Below are positions 37,868-47,635 of a stretch of 64,000 nt of DNA, piece by piece; within the stretch, counting starts at the first letter, position 1; every line of letters begins with the position of its first letter. Position numbers and translations under genes: made by a program. This stretch comes from Bacteroidota bacterium (GTDB lineage: Bacteria; Bacteroidota; Bacteroidia; NS11-12g; UBA9320): assembly GCA_947468275.1 (NCBI GenBank), contig CANIKO010000005.1:62001-126000 (forward strand). Reading direction: 5' to 3'. Below the pieces are notes generated by a model, which saw nothing but the letters and a program-made list of their open reading frames with translations, was not told the DNA's origin and made no database searches.

Positions 37868-40800
37868 ATGACGCACAATCTTATTAAAATGTTGCTCTCA
37901 GCAATATTATTTTTATCATTTTTTGCCAATACATTTGCTCAATCCCAACATTATATTATTTCATGGGAAAAGGAATTATCCGGGTTCCCAGGCAATTTTA
38001 AGGGAGCTCAAGCAGATTTTTATGCTCGAGATAAATATTATCCAATTTGGACCTATTCTGAATTGATAGGTCAAAATACGTTTGATGTATATTTATCAAA
38101 TGAAACCTATGAATCTATTACGGCTAGTCCAAAAGTTATTGAATATTTGAAAAATGTTAAGCAATTGGAAGTTGCAAATACTGAAGAACGTGGTCAAATT
38201 AGACTAAAAGTGAAATTAGTTCCATTTAGGGTAAAAAATCAAACGATTGAGCGACTTGTAAGTTTTGATATGACTTTAAAAGCAAGTGGAATCTTAGAAG
38301 CGCGCTTAAACAAAAAAGGGAACAAATCGGAATCTGTATTGGCAAATGGGGATTGGTATAAACTTAGAATAAAAGAAGATGGAGTATATAAATTAGATAA
38401 GTCTTTTTTTGCAAAAAACGCGATCAATACAGATAATATAAATCTTTCAACCTTTAAAGTTTTTGGAAATGGCGGTCAAATGTTGCCCGAGGTAATTGCT
38501 GAATCAAGAGTGGATGACCTTGCGGAAAATGGTATAAATGTAAATGACATCAATGGGAATAATAAATTGGACGATGGGGATTTTATTTCATTTTATGGCA
38601 AAGGACCTGATAGTTGGGCAGAAAATGAAATTGATTATTCGCACGTGAAAAATATTTATTCGGACTATTCTTTTTATTTTTTTACTTGGGGTGGAATTAG
38701 TGGTAAAAGGATTTCGGAAAGTGGAGATGGTGGATCAAGTAGTTTTACTAATATTATTAATGAGTCAGACTATTTATATGTTCATGAAGATGAAACCCTT
38801 AATTTGCGAAATAGTGGAAGAGAATGGTTTGGGGAGGTTTTAACCATTGAAAAAAAATCATTTGATGTAACTATTCCTGATTTGATGGCTACTACAAAAA
38901 GTATAATAAAATCTGAAGTAGCCATTCGCACAGCAATTCCCACTTATGTTAGTGTTTATCTAAATAATTCTAAAGATCCATTCATTACCCACTATGGAGG
39001 AGCGGTAAATTTTGATACGGATGATGATTTTGCAGATATTAATAATAGTCAACTATTATTTGATGCTACCTCTACCTTTAGATTGACATATGATTTTTAT
39101 AGGCCCCAATTGGGTTCGGAAGCATGGCTTAATTATTTTGAGATTCAATGCAAACGAAAGTTAAAAACTATTGATGGACAAATACATTTCTTTAATTTGG
39201 ATTCAAAAATTACAGGTAATGTGAAATTTCAAATTGAAGATTTTACTAGTGATTATATGGTTTGGGATGTTACTAATCCTTTAGATGTAAGTATTCAAAA
39301 GACTTTTAGTGATGGGGGTAAGGGAGCGTTTGTGATTAATGCTAAAAGTAACCTAATGCATTATTTGCTTTATAAAAACGGCTCTGAAAAAACTCCGGAA
39401 ATGGTTGGCAAAGTTGAAAATCAAAATTTGCATGCGCTTAATTCCGTCGACTATATTATTATTACCCATCCCGATTATAAAGCACAGGCTGAAAAACTAG
39501 CTAAATTTCATGAGGAAAAAGAAGGTTATTCCTATTTAATTACTTACCCAGAAAAAATATATAATGAATTTTCCAGTGGAGCTTTAGATATTACAGCTAT
39601 TCGCGATTTTGTAAAAATGATATATGACAGAGGTGATATTGCAAGAAAACCAAAGGCTTTATTACTATTTGGTGATGCAAGTTTTGATTTTAAAAACAAG
39701 CTTGGCAATGGAAATATGGTTCCAACCTTTGAAAGTTACGAATACAATAACTCAGTTAGCAGCTACTGTTCGGATGATTATTATGCGATTTTAGGTGATA
39801 TGGAAGGTTTCTGGACTAAAGATCCAGGTTCATTTAAATCTATGGAATCAATGGACATGGGAGTGGGGCGTTTGCCAGCTAAAACATCTTATGAGGCCGA
39901 TGTTATGGCAGATAAATGTATTCATTATAAAACCAATTCAAATAAAGGTGAATGGCGAAGCTCCCTTACATTTTTGGGAGACGATGAGGATGGGAATGTT
40001 CATTTTTTTGATTCAGAAAAGTTAACGGGACTCTGCGAAAAGGAGTTTCCCCCGGCCAACATTAATAAAATTTATCTAGATGCCTTTAAGCAAGTATCTT
40101 TAGGTAATGGTAATGCTTATCCCGAAGTAAATGAAGCCATTAATAATGCTATTGCCAAGGGTACATTGCTTTTTAACTATCTTGGTCATGGTGGTGGCAG
40201 TGGCATGGCACATGAAAGAGTAGTGACTCGACCTCAAATACTTGCGTGGAAAAACTATGACAAGCTGACTTTTTTTGTAACGGGAACTTGTGATTTGGCC
40301 CAATATGACAATCCTAAAGAGGAGTCGCCAGGTGAACTAATGATGATAAATAATGAAGGTGGGGCGATTGGCATGATGACTACCACGCGCAAGGTCTATA
40401 TTGGCTTAAACACGGCATTTTCAGAAACACTTTTCAGGAATAATTTGTATAAGCGCGATGGGAATCATTTTACCAACTTTGGGCAGGCTTATTTAAATGT
40501 TAAAAATGTGATGGTGGGGTCAGCTAATGTTAGAAACTACGTGATGTTTGGCGATCCCTTGCTAGATCTTAATTTGCCTATTCAAAAAACCATGATAACT
40601 TCTATTAATGGCAATACCATCACCTCAATTTCAAAAGACACATTAAAAGCTTTATCTAAAGTTGAAATAAAAGGAATTGTCACTGATCTTTCAGGAAGTG
40701 TGTTGTCAGATTTTAACGGTGATGTATCAGTAACTCTATTTGATAAAAAACAAACTTTTAAAACCTTGGCCAATGACCCTGAAAGTTATGTTGCTCCTTT

Positions 40801-41671
40801 CGAGGTGCGCAATAATGTACTTTACCGAGGCAAGGCATCAGTAGTGGCTGGTAATTTTAAAGTGTCTTTTATTTTACCCAAAGATATTGATTATTCAATT
40901 GGGAAAGGGAGGATATTTACTTATGCATATAATGATAAAACCGATGCTGTAGGTGTTTATGACAGCGCATTTGTTGGAGGTACAGCTTCAAATTTAGCTT
41001 CTGATAATAAGGGGCCAGCTATTGAAGTGTTTTTGGAAGATAATAAATTTATAAACGGTGGTATAGTTTCTAAAAACCCTCTATTGTTAATCAATCTCTG
41101 GGATGAAAACGGCATCAATACCGCAGGTAATGGAGTTGGAAGGGAAATTTTAGGAATATTGGATAAAGGTAAAGAAACCTCTAAAAATTATATACTTAAC
41201 GATTTTTATTCAACAACTCTTGATAGTTTTCAAGGGGGCGAGGTTAGATTTAGGTTGGCCGATATTGCTCCAGGACCCCATACTTTAACTGTTAGGGCTT
41301 GGGATGTATATAATAATAGTGCCGAAAATCAGGTGGAATTTTTAGTGGCCTCCAATGAAAATATGGCCATCCGCAATTTATTGAATTATCCCAATCCATT
41401 TACAACGAAAACTAATATACACTTCGACCACAATAAAGCCGGTCAGGAATTAAATATTGCTGTGAATATATTTTCAATAAGCGGCAGGGTGGTGAAAACC
41501 TTATTTGCAAAGATTCCAAATTCAGCCTCGCATATTGATCAAATTGAATGGGATGGCAAGGATGAATATGGACAAACCCTAGCTAGAGGCGTATATTTAT
41601 ATAAAATAAAAATAAAATCGGAAGATGGAAAAACCGAAGAACAATTTCAAAAAATGGTATTGTTAAAATAG
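37868..41671 (+). CDS. porU: T9SS sortase PorU
   Basis: 1267 residues: a signal peptide (about 1-23), a long N-terminal beta region, then a gingipain-type (C25) peptidase domain. The catalytic pair can be placed as His774 in NYLGHGGGSG and Cys808 in VTGTCDLAQYDNP. PorU removes the C-terminal sorting domain from T9SS cargo and attaches cargo to the surface. Its own C-terminus (about 1175-1267, NYPNPFTTKTNIHF to GQTLARGVYLYKIKI) is a sorting-domain-like fold that PorU is known to keep. porV lies 85 bp downstream on the same strand. Confidence 0.93.
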   Translation: MTHNLIKMLLSAILFLSFFANTFAQSQHYIISWEKELSGFPGNFKGAQADFYARDKYYPIWTYSELIGQNTFDVYLSNETYESITASPKVIEYLKNVKQLEVANTEERGQIRLKVKLVPFRVKNQTIERLVSFDMTLKASGILEARLNKKGNKSESVLANGDWYKLRIKEDGVYKLDKSFFAKNAINTDNINLSTFKVFGNGGQMLPEVIAESRVDDLAENGINVNDINGNNKLDDGDFISFYGKGPDSWAENEIDYSHVKNIYSDYSFYFFTWGGISGKRISESGDGGSSSFTNIINESDYLYVHEDETLNLRNSGREWFGEVLTIEKKSFDVTIPDLMATTKSIIKSEVAIRTAIPTYVSVYLNNSKDPFITHYGGAVNFDTDDDFADINNSQLLFDATSTFRLTYDFYRPQLGSEAWLNYFEIQCKRKLKTIDGQIHFFNLDSKITGNVKFQIEDFTSDYMVWDVTNPLDVSIQKTFSDGGKGAFVINAKSNLMHYLLYKNGSEKTPEMVGKVENQNLHALNSVDYIIITHPDYKAQAEKLAKFHEEKEGYSYLITYPEKIYNEFSSGALDITAIRDFVKMIYDRGDIARKPKALLLFGDASFDFKNKLGNGNMVPTFESYEYNNSVSSYCSDDYYAILGDMEGFWTKDPGSFKSMESMDMGVGRLPAKTSYEADVMADKCIHYKTNSNKGEWRSSLTFLGDDEDGNVHFFDSEKLTGLCEKEFPPANINKIYLDAFKQVSLGNGNAYPEVNEAINNAIAKGTLLFNYLGHGGGSGMAHERVVTRPQILAWKNYDKLTFFVTGTCDLAQYDNPKEESPGELMMINNEGGAIGMMTTTRKVYIGLNTAFSETLFRNNLYKRDGNHFTNFGQAYLNVKNVMVGSANVRNYVMFGDPLLDLNLPIQKTMITSINGNTITSISKDTLKALSKVEIKGIVTDLSGSVLSDFNGDVSVTLFDKKQTFKTLANDPESYVAPFEVRNNVLYRGKASVVAGNFKVSFILPKDIDYSIGKGRIFTYAYNDKTDAVGVYDSAFVGGTASNLASDNKGPAIEVFLEDNKFINGGIVSKNPLLLINLWDENGINTAGNGVGREILGILDKGKETSKNYILNDFYSTTLDSFQGGEVRFRLADIAPGPHTLTVRAWDVYNNSAENQVEFLVASNENMAIRNLLNYPNPFTTKTNIHFDHNKAGQELNIAVNIFSISGRVVKTLFAKIPNSASHIDQIEWDGKDEYGQTLARGVYLYKIKIKSEDGKTEEQFQKMVLLK

Positions 41672-41692
41672 TTGAATATCGAAAATTAATTT

Positions 41693-41700
41693 TAATTTTG
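41693..41700 (+). promoter_or_regulatory. -7 promoter box for porV
   Basis: TAATTTTG, matching TAnnTTTG, with a TTG about 18 bases upstream (41672-41674) that could be the -33 element. It lies 56 bases before the porV ATG, so porV may be transcribed both with porU and on its own. Confidence 0.45.
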
Positions 41701-41756
41701 TAGGGATTAACTTAAATAGTTACGAATGGTAATACGGTTACTTAAATTTTACAATC

Positions 41757-42989
41757 ATGCTTAAAAATAATTTATTAATTATCGGTTTACTAGCCTTAGT
41801 AGGGAATGCTTTGGGTCAATCCAAGATTACCTCAAAAGATCAGTTGGTTGGCCAACGTAATGTTATTACAACGGCTGTTCCGTTTTTAACAATAACACCG
41901 GATTCGCGCAGTGCGGGAATGGGTGATGCTGGAGTGGCTCGGGATGGAGATGCAAATTCAATGCATTGGAACGTGGCTACTATGGCATTTATTCAAAAAA
42001 AGGCAGGTGTGTCGCTTAATGCGGCTCCTTGGCTTCGCCAGTTAGTTCCTGATGTTTGGTTTTATGATATGGCCGGCTATACCAAAGTTGGAAGCAGAAA
42101 TCAAAGTGTGGTTACAGCTTCCATTCGCTATTTTTCCTTAGGTGAAATACAATTTACCGATGATTTTGGAAATTCAAATGGTAATGCTACACCTTATGAA
42201 ATGGCTTTAGATGTTGGGTATGCTACTCAATTATCAGAGCATTTTTCATTAGGAGGTGCTATGCGTTTTGTCAATTCATGCCTTACCTGCGGCTCAACTG
42301 GTACCATTGGTTCCCAATTTAAACCTGGTCGTGCAGCTGCTGGTGATATAGGTGTTTACTATAAAAAGCCTATAAAAATTGGAGGTACAGACGTGAAATG
42401 GGCCACTGGTGCTACCATTACTAATATTGGTAATAAGGTTACCTATTCCACCTCCGCCGAAAAAGATTTTCTTCCTGCCAATCTTCGTTTAGGTACAAAT
42501 TTTGGATTTAAAATTGATGATCATAATGAACTTAATTTTAATTTAGATATCAATAAGCTTTTGGTACCTACTTATCCTGTATACTTTACAAACGCAGGTG
42601 GTGGAGATAGTATTAATACGGATGGTAACAAAGTGGTTCAGTATGGTAAAGACAGTAAAGATGTCCCCGTTATTTCAGGGATTTTTCAGTCGTTTTATGA
42701 TGCACCAGGCGGATTTAAAGAAGAATTAAAAGAGTATAATATAGCTACAGGATTTGAATATTGGTATGATAAGCAATTTGCGGTTCGTGCAGGATATTTT
42801 AATGAAGCAGCTACCAAAGGCGGACGGAAATATGCTACATTTGGTATTGGTTTGCGTTACAATGTATTTGGAATTGATGCTGCTTATTTGCAACCATTTA
42901 CTCAGCGTCACCCTTTGCAAAATACCATTCGATTCTCATTATTGTTTGATATTGATGCTTTCAAAAAGCAGCAAGACGCTAAAAAATAA
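41757..42989 (+). CDS. porV: T9SS outer-membrane shuttle protein PorV
   Basis: 410 residues: a signal peptide (LKNNLLIIGLLALVGNALG), then VPFLTITPDSRSAGMGDAGVA, the signature of the PorV/LptO FadL-like barrel. The body alternates barrel strands, with a loop containing CLTCGSTGT. PorV picks up folded cargo from the SprA channel and brings it to PorU. The order porU-porV here is the reverse of that in some flavobacteria. It ends 13 bases before a bidirectional terminator. Confidence 0.93.
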   Translation: MLKNNLLIIGLLALVGNALGQSKITSKDQLVGQRNVITTAVPFLTITPDSRSAGMGDAGVARDGDANSMHWNVATMAFIQKKAGVSLNAAPWLRQLVPDVWFYDMAGYTKVGSRNQSVVTASIRYFSLGEIQFTDDFGNSNGNATPYEMALDVGYATQLSEHFSLGGAMRFVNSCLTCGSTGTIGSQFKPGRAAAGDIGVYYKKPIKIGGTDVKWATGATITNIGNKVTYSTSAEKDFLPANLRLGTNFGFKIDDHNELNFNLDINKLLVPTYPVYFTNAGGGDSINTDGNKVVQYGKDSKDVPVISGIFQSFYDAPGGFKEELKEYNIATGFEYWYDKQFAVRAGYFNEAATKGGRKYATFGIGLRYNVFGIDAAYLQPFTQRHPLQNTIRFSLLFDIDAFKKQQDAKK

Positions 42990-43002
42990 TTATCCTTTAT
43001 AA

Positions 43003-43050
43003 GATATAAAAAGAAAGGCCGCTAATCTTAGCGGCCTTTCTTTTTATATC
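43003..43050. terminator. Bidirectional terminator between porV and lon
   Basis: A perfect 23-bp inverted repeat (43003-43025 with 43028-43050), with a GC-rich core aaggccgctaa and A/T-runs on both sides, sits between the convergent porV and lon genes. Confidence 0.92.
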
Positions 43051-43062
43051 TCAATTAATATT

Positions 43063-45534
43063 CTAGTTTTTACCGTTTGCGGTTTTTTCGGTTAATTCAA
43101 AAACGGTTGGTTTATCTACTTTTTCTTTTAATAAAGCCAAATCCAACACTTGAAGCATATTTACAGCATAATGAAATTTAAGGTCTTTGGTGTAGTTATT
43201 GCCTATATCTTCGACATCCTTACTGTTGTTTTCGCACATTATTACTTCATTAATACCAGCTCGCTTAGCGGCCAATATTTTTTCTTTAATTCCGCCTACC
43301 GGTAATATTTTTCCACGCAAGGTTATTTCGCCGGTCATGGCCAAATTAGGTTTTACCTTTCGTTGGGTAAACCATGAAGCTAAGGCTGTAAGAATAGTAA
43401 TACCTGCCGATGGCCCATCCTTAGGAATAGCCCCTGCTGGAAAATGGATATGAACATCGTATTGGTCAAAAACCTTTGGATCAATATCAAGGTAGTCGGC
43501 ATTTGCTTTTAAAAATGTAAGAGCAGTAATGGCTGATTCTTTCATCACGTCACCCAATTGGCCCGTAAGAGTGAGTTTGCCATTGCCCTTAGTGGTCTTA
43601 CATTCAACAAATAATATTTCGCCACCTACAGATGTCCAGGCTAAACCAGTAACAACACCTGCGAAGCTATTGTCCTGATACATTTCTTTATCAACCCGCT
43701 GGCGACCTAATACTTTTTTTACATAATCTGAATCAATTTTGGCTTCAAATTTTTCTTCACCTACTATTTGTTTAGCACGGTATCTGGCTAAGGAGGCGAT
43801 GCGTTTTTCCAATGCTCTAACTCCTGATTCGCGGGTATAATTTTCGACAATCAATTCAAGGACCCTGTCCGTAAATTTTAAATCTGATGATTTTAAACCA
43901 TGCTCCCCTAGTTGTTTTTTTACTAAATGGTTCTTTGCTATCTGAACTTTTTCTTCTACCGTATAACCGTTAATTTCAATAATTTCCATTCGGTCTAATA
44001 AAGCCGGTTGAATCGTATCTAAAGAATTTGCAGTGGCAATGAACATTACTTTAGATAAGTCAAATTCATGCTCCACGTAATTATCGTAAAAGGCGGTGTT
44101 CTGCTCAGGGTCTAATATTTCTAATAATGCTGAAGAGGGGTCGCCTCTAAAATCTCTTCCAATTTTATCTACTTCATCCAATACAAATACTGGATTAGCT
44201 GTTCCAGCTTTTTTTAATGCTTGAATTATTCTTCCTGGCATGGCACCAATATAGGTTTTACGGTGACCACGAAGTTCGGCTTCATCGTGCATACCTCCGA
44301 GGGACATTCTGGCATATTTTCTGCCAATAGATTGGGCTATGCTTTTTCCTAAAGATGTTTTACCAACTCCTGGAGGACCATATAAACAAAGTATAGGGCT
44401 TTTAAAATCACCTTTAAGTTTTAAAACTGCGAGATATTCTAAAATTCTATCTTTAACTTTCTCTAATCCAAAATGGTCGTTATCCAATACTTTTCTAGCT
44501 TTTTTAAGATCAATAAAATCCTTGCTATATTCGTTCCATGGTAGTTCAAGTAATAGTTCACAGTAATTGTAAGTAATTGAAAAGTCAGGTGCTGCCGGAT
44601 TGGTGCGCATTAATTTATCCAATTCTTTATTAAACACTTTTGCAAGTTTTTCGTCCCATTTTTTGGCTATTGCTTTAACCCTTAAGGCTTCAATATCCTT
44701 ATCTGGAGAGTCTTGTCCCAATTCTTCCTGAATGGCACGCATTTGCTGATGCAAAAAATATTCACGTTGCTGTTTATCAATATCCACCTTTGCTTTGCTT
44801 TGAATTTGGTTTTTAAGCTCCAAATGTTGCAATTCATTATTTAAGTAGGTAAGCATTAAGGCTGCTTTATCACTAAACGACGTCGTATTTAATATCGTCT
44901 GTTTTTCGTTTACAGAAATATTAAGATTGGATGAAATAAAATTAATAAGAAAATTAGGGCTTTCGATATTTTTTAAAGCGAAATTAGCTTCACTGGGAAT
45001 ATTAGGCGAAAGTTCAATTATTTTGCCCGACATTTCCCGAATAGAAGCCAAGATGGCTTTGCTTTCCTTATTTTTCTTAGGCTTTTCATCTATCACCGGG
45101 TGGGCAACACAAATCAAATAGGGTGAATTTTTAACCGTCTCCTTAATTTCTATTTTTCTTCTGCCTTGCAAGATAGCAGTCGTATTTCCATCGGGCATTC
45201 GAAGCATTCTAATGATGATAGCTTCAGTACCTATGGCATATAGGTCTTCAAAAGCAGGGTCATCATTGTTCGGATCTATTTGAGAGATTACCCCAATTAT
45301 TTTATCTTTTTTATAGGCATCTTTAATAAGTTTTACCGACTTATCTCTTCCAACTGTAATAGGAATTACAACACCCGGAAAAAGTACAGTGTTTCGTAAA
45401 GGTAAAATTGGTAATTCTTTTGGTTTATGATTTTTTTCAGACTCATCATCTCCTTCAGGTGACATCAGTGCGATAAAATCCGCATTGTCATTTTCAGGAT
45501 CTGTTTCGCTAAATTTAAATATATCATTTTTCAT
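43063..45534 (-). CDS. lon: ATP-dependent protease Lon
   Basis: About 823 residues from the ATG at 45534; an upstream TTG would add two residues. It has an N-terminal substrate domain (about 40-250), an AAA+ domain with Walker [15 protein letters not shown] and [11 protein letters not shown], and a C-terminal Ser-Lys protease domain with the active-site segment [10 protein letters not shown]. Lon degrades misfolded and regulatory proteins in the cytoplasm. The 12-mer GTCAAGATGTCA lies directly before its start codon and nearly matches the element upstream of groES. Confidence 0.97.
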   Translation of the reverse strand: MKNDIFKFSETDPENDNADFIALMSPEGDDESEKNHKPKELPILPLRNTVLFPGVVIPITVGRDKSVKLIKDAYKKDKIIGVISQIDPNNDDPAFEDLYAIGTEAIIIRMLRMPDGNTTAILQGRRKIEIKETVKNSPYLICVAHPVIDEKPKKNKESKAILASIREMSGKIIELSPNIPSEANFALKNIESPNFLINFISSNLNISVNEKQTILNTTSFSDKAALMLTYLNNELQHLELKNQIQSKAKVDIDKQQREYFLHQQMRAIQEELGQDSPDKDIEALRVKAIAKKWDEKLAKVFNKELDKLMRTNPAAPDFSITYNYCELLLELPWNEYSKDFIDLKKARKVLDNDHFGLEKVKDRILEYLAVLKLKGDFKSPILCLYGPPGVGKTSLGKSIAQSIGRKYARMSLGGMHDEAELRGHRKTYIGAMPGRIIQALKKAGTANPVFVLDEVDKIGRDFRGDPSSALLEILDPEQNTAFYDNYVEHEFDLSKVMFIATANSLDTIQPALLDRMEIIEINGYTVEEKVQIAKNHLVKKQLGEHGLKSSDLKFTDRVLELIVENYTRESGVRALEKRIASLARYRAKQIVGEEKFEAKIDSDYVKKVLGRQRVDKEMYQDNSFAGVVTGLAWTSVGGEILFVECKTTKGNGKLTLTGQLGDVMKESAITALTFLKANADYLDIDPKVFDQYDVHIHFPAGAIPKDGPSAGITILTALASWFTQRKVKPNLAMTGEITLRGKILPVGGIKEKILAAKRAGINEVIMCENNSKDVEDIGNNYTKDLKFHYAVNMLQVLDLALLKEKVDKPTVFELTEKTANGKN

Positions 45535-45535
45535 G

Positions 45536-45547
45536 GTCAAGATGTCA
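45536..45547 (-). promoter_or_regulatory. GTCA-N4-GTCA element at the lon start
   Basis: Plus-strand GTCAAGATGTCA (minus TGACATCTTGAC) lies one base upstream of the lon ATG. It differs at one position from GTCAAAATGTCA upstream of groES. Being so close to the start codon, it would suit an operator or a translational site better than a -35 box. Confidence 0.35.
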
Positions 45548-45693
45548 GTTTATATGTTTTATTGGATTGGCTTCATACAAGGCAATTGATATGCCATAAA
45601 TATTTCCTGATTGTACTTTCATCAGATTTAGCATAAACCTTGTTTATCAAAAAAAATGGTTATTAATTTGCATAAATTATGATAAAAAAAATT

Positions 45694-46566
45694 ATGAAAA
45701 TTAAACAAATTCTTGGATTCTCAATTTTGGCTATTTCATCAGCCTTTTTGCTAAACTCGTGTGGCGACGGAACCCCAAATCCTGCACCAGGTATTGATTT
45801 TATTGCTGAGGGAGGGTCACTTACAAGTGACGTATCTATGGATGGTGATAAGGCCTTTACATTGGTTTTTAATGTAACAGACGATTCTAAAGTGAAAACT
45901 GTAGAAGTTAAATCCGTTGTTAATGGAAGAATATCTCCTCAATTAGATACAACAATCGATAAAGCAAGTGCTAAAATAAAATTAAGCAGAAAGTCTTATG
46001 CTGCCATCGCTACTGAAGTATGGACTATTACCGTGACTGACGATAAAGGTTCATCTACTAGTAAGTCAATTACTATTACCACGACTTCAGCCGCATCAGG
46101 CGACCCTTTATCTTCCTTTGATAAGGATAATTTAGGGGATCCGTTTAAAGTTTGGAATTTTTTAGGACCAAAACCAGGTGCATTTAATTTATTAGATGGC
46201 GTACCTTTAACTGCTAGTGATCCTGTTTCTGAGAAGGACATACAAGATTCATGTATTTTAGCAGAAGTGTCACAATGGCCAGCAAGATGGACTTCAAAAA
46301 ATGGTACTACTTTCAAAAAAGTAACTGGTTATACTTTTGATGGCGTTTCAAACACAGGTCAATTGGATGCAGTTTGGAATGCTTCAGGAAGTGCTTCAAA
46401 ATCAATGGTTGTATCTGTAGGTGATTTGTATATTGCAAATATTCTTGCTAAATCTTCACCTGTTAGATTAGCAGGTAAAGTATTAATATATATCATGGAC
46501 GTGAAAAAAACTGCTGGCGATAACTTGGATTACGTTCAATTCAAGTTTAAAAAGAAAACACTTTAG
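45694..46566 (+). CDS. Hypothetical lipoprotein with an Ig-like region
   Basis: About 290 residues from the ATG at 45694; an ATG at 45679 would lengthen the n-region by five. Lipobox LLNSC near residue 22, so it is predicted to be lipid-anchored. Residues about 35-135 look like an immunoglobulin-type beta domain (FTLVFNVTDDSKVKTVEVK, EVWTITVTDDKGSSTSKS). The C-terminal half (LGDPFKVWNFLGPKPGAFNL, KVLIYIMDVKKTAGDNLDY) matches nothing I recognise. It is monocistronic, with a UUCG-loop terminator after it. Confidence 0.7.
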   Translation: MKIKQILGFSILAISSAFLLNSCGDGTPNPAPGIDFIAEGGSLTSDVSMDGDKAFTLVFNVTDDSKVKTVEVKSVVNGRISPQLDTTIDKASAKIKLSRKSYAAIATEVWTITVTDDKGSSTSKSITITTTSAASGDPLSSFDKDNLGDPFKVWNFLGPKPGAFNLLDGVPLTASDPVSEKDIQDSCILAEVSQWPARWTSKNGTTFKKVTGYTFDGVSNTGQLDAVWNASGSASKSMVVSVGDLYIANILAKSSPVRLAGKVLIYIMDVKKTAGDNLDYVQFKFKKKTL

Positions 46567-46587
46567 TAATAAAATTTTATAAGACGG

Positions 46588-46612
46588 GCCTCGCTTCGGC
46601 GGGGCTTTTTTT
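46588..46612 (+). terminator. Intrinsic terminator of the lipoprotein gene
   Basis: Stem GCCTCGC / GCGGGGC (46588-46594, 46599-46605, one G-T wobble) with a TTCG tetraloop and a T-run. The T-run runs straight into the TATTTTTG promoter box of pfkA. Confidence 0.88.
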
Positions 46613-46619
46613 ATTTTTG
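46612..46619 (+). promoter_or_regulatory. -7 promoter box for pfkA
   Basis: TATTTTTG matches TAnnTTTG, shares a base with the upstream terminator's T-run, and lies only four bases before the pfkA ATG, suggesting a near-leaderless mRNA. Confidence 0.45.
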
Positions 46620-46623
46620 AAAA

Positions 46624-47592
46624 ATGAAAAAAATAGCGGTATTTACATCAGGTGGAGATTCTCCCGGAATGAACGCTTGTATACGAGCAATAGTTAGAAC
46701 TGCTATTTATCATAATATTAAAATAGAGGGAATTGTGGCGGGCTATGAAGGTATGATTAATAACGATTTCATAAATCTTAATGCTGCCTCGGTTGCAAAT
46801 ATTATTCAAAGAGGAGGTACAATACTTAAATCATCCCGAAGTGAAGAATTTAAAACAACGGAGGGAAGAAAAAAGGCTTATGAAAATATCAAAAAACACA
46901 ATATTGATGGCATTGTTTGCATTGGAGGAAATGGAACTTACACCGGAGCTGGTGTGTTTTATGAGGAATATGGAATACCAAGTATAGGAGTTCCGGGAAC
47001 TATAGACGATGATCTTTTTGGAACTGACCACACTATTGGCTATGATACCGCAATCAATACTGCCATGGAGGCCATTGATAAAATAAGGGATACTGCCGAT
47101 TCGCATAATCGCGTTTTCTTAGTCGAAGTGATGGGACGAGATACCGGATTTATTGCTTTGGCCGTTGGAGTTGCTGGTGGCGCAGAGGCCATTTTAATAC
47201 CTGAAGACCAAAAAGATGAGACCAAACTTTTTGATATTTTTACCAGAAATAAGGATAGAAAAAAATCTTTTTCAATTATAGTGGTTGCCGAAGGTGAACA
47301 TGGAGGAGCAATAAATGCGGCATTAAAGCTTAAAGAAAAGTTTCCTGAATTGGATATTAGAACAACTATTTTAGGACATATTCAAAGGGGTGGAAGTCCG
47401 ACAGCTCGCGACAGGATATTGGCCACACGACTTGGCGTATCTGCTGTTGAACGATTATTGGAAGGTGGGAAAAATGAATGTGTTGGGATGATTAACAATA
47501 AAATTCATTTCACATCATTTAAAGAAGCTGTAGAAAAACATAAGCCATTACCTGCATATATTTATGGAATGACCGATAAACTTTCAGTTTAA
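46624..47592 (+). CDS. pfkA: ATP-dependent 6-phosphofructokinase
   Basis: 322 residues, the normal length of the short bacterial enzyme. Motifs: TSGGDSPGMNACIRA, GGNGTYTGA (usually GGDGSY), PGTIDDD with the catalytic Asp, MGRDTGFIALAVG, and GHIQRGGSPTARDR. It phosphorylates fructose 6-phosphate, the committed step of glycolysis. The Gly-Gly-Asn in the nucleotide loop suggests ATP rather than pyrophosphate use only weakly; phosphodonor choice should be treated as likely ATP. Monocistronic. Confidence 0.95.
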   Translation: MKKIAVFTSGGDSPGMNACIRAIVRTAIYHNIKIEGIVAGYEGMINNDFINLNAASVANIIQRGGTILKSSRSEEFKTTEGRKKAYENIKKHNIDGIVCIGGNGTYTGAGVFYEEYGIPSIGVPGTIDDDLFGTDHTIGYDTAINTAMEAIDKIRDTADSHNRVFLVEVMGRDTGFIALAVGVAGGAEAILIPEDQKDETKLFDIFTRNKDRKKSFSIIVVAEGEHGGAINAALKLKEKFPELDIRTTILGHIQRGGSPTARDRILATRLGVSAVERLLEGGKNECVGMINNKIHFTSFKEAVEKHKPLPAYIYGMTDKLSV

Positions 47593-47598
47593 ATTTTA

Positions 47599-47615
47599 AA
47601 ACTTTTCCAAAGTTT
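47599..47615. repeat. Short palindrome between convergent genes
   Basis: AAACTTT-TCC-AAAGTTT, a 7-bp perfect inverted repeat between the convergent pfkA and T9SS cargo genes. It could be a dispersed intergenic repeat or a weak terminator; no T-run is seen. Confidence 0.35.
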
Positions 47616-47635
47616 AGGAACTCTGAAAAAGTTAA

